From assembly GCF_003351145.1 (NCBI RefSeq), contig NZ_QQSV01000002.1, positions 62,001 through 126,000 of the forward strand: 64,000 nt of DNA, read 5' to 3'. Positions 60,822 to 64,000 of this stretch are shown piece after piece. The position numbers were made by a program, and so were the translations under genes. The notes beneath the pieces were generated by a model. It was not told the DNA's origin, ran no database searches, and worked only from the letters and a program-made list of their open reading frames with translations. Position 1 is the stretch's first letter, and the number at the start of each line of letters is the position of its first letter. Source of the stretch: Meiothermus sp. QL-1 (GTDB lineage Bacteria; Deinococcota; Deinococci; Deinococcales; Thermaceae).

Positions 60822-61451
60822 CTACAGTCTATCGGCATAGGGGCGCAGCCGGTTCAGAGTTTCGGCCGGCACCCGTGTGCTGGCCCGCACCCGTCCCTCG
60901 CCGAAGCTCAAAAGCAGGGTGCTGTCGGGCCGGTTGCCCCTGAGGACCGTGGACCCATCGCGGAAGGTGAAGCTGCCCAGCACCAGGGCCTGGTTCCTCC
61001 CGGTCTCTACCACCACCGTGCTGGCCTCCAAATAGGGCTCGCTCGAGCGCACCTCCCCCTTGAGGACCAGCACGTCCTCCCGCAGCAAAAGCCCCTGCTG
61101 GGCGCTGAGCCCCCGGATGTCCTTGGAGCTGAAGCGTACCCCTGTCATGCGCAGGGTGTCGGGTTTTTGCAGGTATTCCAGGCTGGCGGCGCTGAAATCG
61201 CCGTCTTTGGACCTCAGGGTGGCCCCCTGGGCACGGATGAACTCCCCGTCCTTGTACTGGATGTAGCGGGCTTCCAGCACCAGCCCGCTTTTGTTGTCGG
61301 TGATGGTGCCGCCGTTGGGCAGGGTGTAGACGCCGGTGCTGATGTCCAGTTCGGAGTTGCCCCGGGGCTTGACCTCAAAGCCGGCGAACCTCGAGGCCAG
61401 CGCAAAGCCCAGCACAAAGAGCAAGACCAGAACGCGGCTCATAGGCTTCAT
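60822..61451 (-). CDS. LptA/LptC-like periplasmic bridge protein
   Basis: The 209-residue product has a signal or anchor (MSRVLVLLFVLGFALA) and OstA-type beta repeats: VYTLPNGGTITDNKSGLVLE, ARYIQYKDGEFIRAQGATLR and SLEYLQKPDTLRMTGVRFSS, the jellyroll units by which LptA and LptC carry LPS across the periplasm. ATG 61451 gives MKPMSRV; ATG 61442 is an alternative start. It comes first in the operon, 3 nt before the barrel gene. Substrate is unknown. Confidence 0.82.
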   Translation of the reverse strand: MKPMSRVLVLLFVLGFALASRFAGFEVKPRGNSELDISTGVYTLPNGGTITDNKSGLVLEARYIQYKDGEFIRAQGATLRSKDGDFSAASLEYLQKPDTLRMTGVRFSSKDIRGLSAQQGLLLREDVLVLKGEVRSSEPYLEASTVVVETGRNQALVLGSFTFRDGSTVLRGNRPDSTLLLSFGEGRVRASTRVPAETLNRLRPYADRL

Positions 61452-61503
61452 CCTAGCGCCGGGCGCATGAATGGCGTGAGGGTGGGCTCAAAAGACCTCC
61501 GTC

Positions 61504-62622
61504 TCACCGGGCCAGCTCCTCCAGAATGCCGCACAATAAAGCGGTGCGGCCTGGGATCTGGGGGATGTAGACATTCTCGCTGGGTTGGTGGGCGGCCTCG
61601 CCGAAGAGGCCCAGCCCGTCCAGGGTGGGCACCCCCAGGGCCGCGGTGAAGTTGCCGTCCGAGCCGCCCCCCACCCGCCCAGCGCCCAGCTCCAGTCCGA
61701 GCTCCTGGCCCACCCGGCGGGCCATCTCGAAGAGTTCCAGCGAGGCCGGGCTGGGCTCCATGGGCGGCCGGTTGAGGCCCCCTTCCACCTGGAGGCTGGC
61801 CCCCGGCAGCACCGGCTGCAGGGCCTTCAGGGCCTGCTCCACCCGCTGGGCCTCGCCCATGGTCCAGACCCGCAGGTCCACCTCCACCCAGGCCTCGGCG
61901 GCCACCACATTGGTGGCGGTGCCGCCCTGGATCCGGTTTGGCCCCAGGGTGGTTCCCTCCTTTGCATCCTCCAGGGCCACAATCCTGGGAATCTGGTGGG
62001 CCAGCTCCAGGATGGCGTTGACCCCTTTTTCCGGCTCCACCCCCTGGTGGGCGGGCCGCCCACGGGCGGTGATTCGGTAGAGGCCTACCCCTTTGCGGGC
62101 CACCTTGAGGTCGCCGTTGGGCATGGGGGCTTCCAGCACCAGCACCGCTTCGCTCTGCCGCGCTTCCGCCTCGATGAAGGGACGGGAGGCCTGGGAGCCT
62201 ATTTCTTCGTCGGGGGTGAAAAGGAGGGTCAGCTCGGGCCAGGCCAGCCCCAGCCGACGAAGGGTGTGCAGGGCCCACAAAAGCTGCACGATGTTCCCCT
62301 TCATGTCGTAGACCCCGGGGCCGTAAGCCCGCTCGCCCTCTACCCGCCAAACCCTGGGGAAGCTTCCCACCGGGTGGACGGTGTCGTAGTGGCAGAGCAC
62401 CAGCACCCTCCGGCCCCTTCCCGCTACCCTGGCCTTGAGCAGGGGACCGTTGGAGGTCTCGGTGCGCTCCACCGGGCCCAGGGCGCTGAAGCGGGTCTCA
62501 ATCCAGTCGGCCACCGCCGCCAGCCCCGGCAGGTGGCGGGAGGGGGATTCCAGCGAGATGAGGGCCTCCATGTCGCGCAGTAGGGCGGGCAGCCCGGTTT
62601 GCAGATATGCCAGCGGTCTCAC
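61504..62622 (-). CDS. M20 family metallopeptidase (carboxypeptidase G2-like)
   Basis: The 372-residue product has [19 protein letters not shown] (metal-ligand His, Asp at about residue 75), [20 protein letters not shown] (metal-ligand Asp at about 107), [20 protein letters not shown] (catalytic Glu pair at about 140), and [20 protein letters not shown] near the end. This is the M20 di-zinc hydrolase layout with a dimerisation domain (about 170-280). It most resembles glutamate carboxypeptidases; the exact substrate is unknown. GTG start 6 nt after TAGGAT: probably leaderless. Confidence 0.9.
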   Translation of the reverse strand: MRPLAYLQTGLPALLRDMEALISLESPSRHLPGLAAVADWIETRFSALGPVERTETSNGPLLKARVAGRGRRVLVLCHYDTVHPVGSFPRVWRVEGERAYGPGVYDMKGNIVQLLWALHTLRRLGLAWPELTLLFTPDEEIGSQASRPFIEAEARQSEAVLVLEAPMPNGDLKVARKGVGLYRITARGRPAHQGVEPEKGVNAILELAHQIPRIVALEDAKEGTTLGPNRIQGGTATNVVAAEAWVEVDLRVWTMGEAQRVEQALKALQPVLPGASLQVEGGLNRPPMEPSPASLELFEMARRVGQELGLELGAGRVGGGSDGNFTAALGVPTLDGLGLFGEAAHQPSENVYIPQIPGRTALLCGILEELAR

Positions 62623-62628
62623 CCGTCC

Positions 62629-62634
62629 ATCCTA
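62629..62634 (-). promoter_or_regulatory. Leaderless-type -10 box of the M20 peptidase gene
   Basis: TAGGAT on the minus strand ends 6 nt before the GTG at 62622. Confidence 0.4.
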
Positions 62635-62659
62635 ATCCTTTGGGAGGGTCTGGGGCTGG

Positions 62660-62665
62660 TAGTAT
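62660..62665 (+). promoter_or_regulatory. Leaderless-type -10 box of deoD
   Basis: TAGTAT ends 7 nt before the ATG at 62673. It also overlaps an upstream in-frame ATG at 62664, which argues that 62673 is the real start. Confidence 0.45.
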
Positions 62666-62672
62666 GGGGCCC

Positions 62673-63380
62673 ATGACACCGCACCTCGCCGCCCCAAAAG
62701 GCGCCATCGCCGAGACGGTGCTGCTCCCCGGCGATCCCTTGCGGGCCCAGCACATCGCCGAGAAGTTCCTGAAAGACCCGGTGCTTTACAACCAGGTGCG
62801 GGGCATGCTGGGCTACACCGGCACCTACAAGGGCCGGCGCATCAGCGTGCAGGGTACGGGGATGGGCATCCCCTCAGCCAACATCTACATCCACGAGCTC
62901 ATCGAGTTTTACGGCTGCAAGACCTTGGTGCGGGTGGGCACCGCTGGGGCCATCCAGCCCCATCTGCGCCTGCGCGACCTGGTAATAGCCCAGGCCGCCT
63001 GCACCGACTCCTCCCTCATCCCCCTGCGCTTTAGGGGGCAGACCTACGCCCCTATCGCCGACTTCGAGCTGCTCTACAAGGCCTACGTGCAGGCCAAGGC
63101 CCGGGGATTTCCTGCCCATGTGGGCAATGTGCTCTCCACCGATACCTTTTACCCTGAAGAGAAGGAGGTCTATCGCCCCTGGGCCCAGTATGGGGTGCTG
63201 GCGGTGGAGATGGAGGCGGCCGGGCTCTACACCCTGGCAGCCCGTTTTGGCGTGCGGGCGCTTTGCATCCTCACGATTAGCGACCACCTCCTCACCGGAG
63301 AGCGCTCCACCCCCCTAGAGCGCCAGGAGACCTTCGACCAGATGGTCGAGCTGGCCCTGGAGTCGGTGGTCGCCTCCTAA
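62673..63380 (+). CDS. deoD: Purine nucleoside phosphorylase (DeoD type)
   Basis: The enzyme phosphorolyses purine nucleosides in salvage. The 235-residue product starts [20 protein letters not shown], which matches the DeoD N-terminus (MxTPHI..GDxA), then [60 protein letters not shown] and [18 protein letters not shown]. The catalytic Asp lies in ILTISDHLL. Start 62673 is preferred over 62664 because the -10 box covers the latter. It ends in a 4-nt overlap with folE2. Confidence 0.94.
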   Translation: MTPHLAAPKGAIAETVLLPGDPLRAQHIAEKFLKDPVLYNQVRGMLGYTGTYKGRRISVQGTGMGIPSANIYIHELIEFYGCKTLVRVGTAGAIQPHLRLRDLVIAQAACTDSSLIPLRFRGQTYAPIADFELLYKAYVQAKARGFPAHVGNVLSTDTFYPEEKEVYRPWAQYGVLAVEMEAAGLYTLAARFGVRALCILTISDHLLTGERSTPLERQETFDQMVELALESVVAS

Positions 63381-64000
63381 CGCACCAGGCTGGCGAACTC
63401 GCTGAACTCGGGCCGGAAGCCCCCCGGGATTCCCTTGGCGATTACCGCCACCGCGTCGTGGGCGTGCAGGCTTTCCAGGTGAGCGCAGGCCACCAGGAAG
63501 TCGTGGATGCGTGGGTCGGCCGCCAGCGTTTGGTAGAGCAAGCGCACCGCGTCCTCCACAAACTTCACGTAAGCCCCGTTGAGCTCGGCAAAGGCCTGCT
63601 CATCCTCGCGTTTGACCACCACCTGGACCTCGGTCTTGAGGGCCTGGCGGGCATGCTGCACCAGGTGCTCCAGGTGGAGCCCGGCCTCTGCCGCGACCTC
63701 CACCCTGATGCGGGCCACCGAGCGCTGGCTGTGGGGGATGGCGTAGGCCCCCCGCACGTCGCGGGCGTGCTCGGCCAGCTCGGCCGAGCAAGGACAGGCC
63801 GAGGAGTAGACGAAGTCGAGCTCGATGTAGCGACGCACGGGCCCATCCCCCTCTACTGCGGCCTCGTAGCTGGCGCTGTAGTACTGGTACCCCTCCAACC
63901 CCGAGCGCAGCGAGGGCAGGCGCATGGGGTAGTTGAAGGCCACCTTGACCCGTGCTGTGAGGCTTCCCAGCTCCCGCTGGTAGTCGCGCACCACCTGGGC
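63377..64000 (-). CDS. folE2: GTP cyclohydrolase FolE2 (5' end outside window)
   Basis: FolE2 makes dihydroneopterin triphosphate from GTP in folate synthesis or queuosine precursor synthesis. About 208 C-terminal codons are present: [20 protein letters not shown], the metal-site Cys in [33 protein letters not shown] and [20 protein letters not shown] at the end. This type uses a different fold from FolE1. The start lies beyond 64000. In thermophiles it often links to queuosine, which would fit the YhhQ transporter at 47 kb, though folate is equally possible. Confidence 0.93.
   Translation of the reverse strand, partial: AQVVRDYQRELGSLTARVKVAFNYPMRLPSLRSGLEGYQYYSASYEAAVEGDGPVRRYIELDFVYSSACPCSAELAEHARDVRGAYAIPHSQRSVARIRVEVAAEAGLHLEHLVQHARQALKTEVQVVVKREDEQAFAELNGAYVKFVEDAVRLLYQTLAADPRIHDFLVACAHLESLHAHDAVAVIAKGIPGGFRPEFSEFASLVR

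Overview
The window looks like a chromosome segment from the family Thermaceae (Deinococcota), closest in style to Thermus or Meiothermus. The main reasons are the alpha-aminoadipate lysine pathway built on the carrier protein LysW, an SSB with two OB folds per chain, a MoaD-MoaE fusion, an archaeal-like DUF99 protein, high GC, dense packing with GTG and TTG starts, and many promoters whose -10 box lies 6 to 9 nt before the start codon (leaderless style). Nearly all genes are ordinary host genes. The one accessory patch is about 2.1-7.5 kb in.

Layout. 1-1.9 kb: the rpsF-ssb-rpsR-rplI ribosomal and replication operon (minus strand; rplI runs off the left edge). 2.0-2.7 kb: MoaD-MoaE fusion. 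2.66-4.75 kb: a stretch without intact genes, carrying decayed remains of two different transposases. 4.75-7.5 kb: a lipoprotein with 14 propeller-like repeats and a secreted TPR protein with near-identical 102-bp repeats, both lower in GC than the surroundings. 7.5-12.4 kb: manA, lgt, a glutaredoxin-like protein, a DUF456 protein and a DUF1501/DUF1800 pair. 12.5 kb: a CAT-anticodon tRNA, probably tRNA-Ile2. 12.6-15.2 kb: a membrane coiled-coil protein, an ABC ATPase and CtpA. 15.3-18.6 kb: a succinate dehydrogenase operon with a large single anchor subunit. 18.8-21.8 kb: speD, an IclR regulator and malate synthase. Isocitrate lyase is at 55 kb, so the glyoxylate shunt is complete, and malate dehydrogenase lies between at 52 kb. 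22-31.4 kb: a Wzz/BY-kinase fusion, a PaaX-like repressor, msrA, rnhA, a degenerate GGDEF-EAL protein, a lipid kinase, a double GNAT protein, an enolase-superfamily enzyme and an unassigned P-loop ATPase.

31.4-40.6 kb is the most informative block: the lysine operon hcs-lysT-lysU-(tandem zinc ribbon)-lysW-lysX, then an inverted DUF99 gene, then lysY-panB-panC-DUF84-lysZ. It starts with a consensus-like promoter, a 16-residue leader peptide containing two consecutive Lys codons, and an intrinsic terminator just before hcs. This is a classic attenuator. The 54-residue lysW is short and easy to miss. The protein before it has two LysW-like zinc-ribbon modules and ends in a run of glutamates.

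40.6-64 kb: metK, a four-GAF HD-GYP protein, a nucleoside hydrolase with a DUF4127 protein, the ffh-rpsP-khpA-rimM-trmD-rsuA-hpt-yhhQ operon, mdh, ispG, aceA, a DUF58 protein, a DegT aminotransferase, a three-gene Lpt-like operon (LptG-type permease, LptD-like barrel, LptA/C-like protein), an M20 peptidase, deoD and a partial folE2.

Two patterns cut across the window. Eight of ten convergent gene pairs share exactly a 4-nt CTAG or CTAA overlap that forms both stop codons, leaving no room for terminators. The palindrome CTCGAG appears far more often than base composition predicts.
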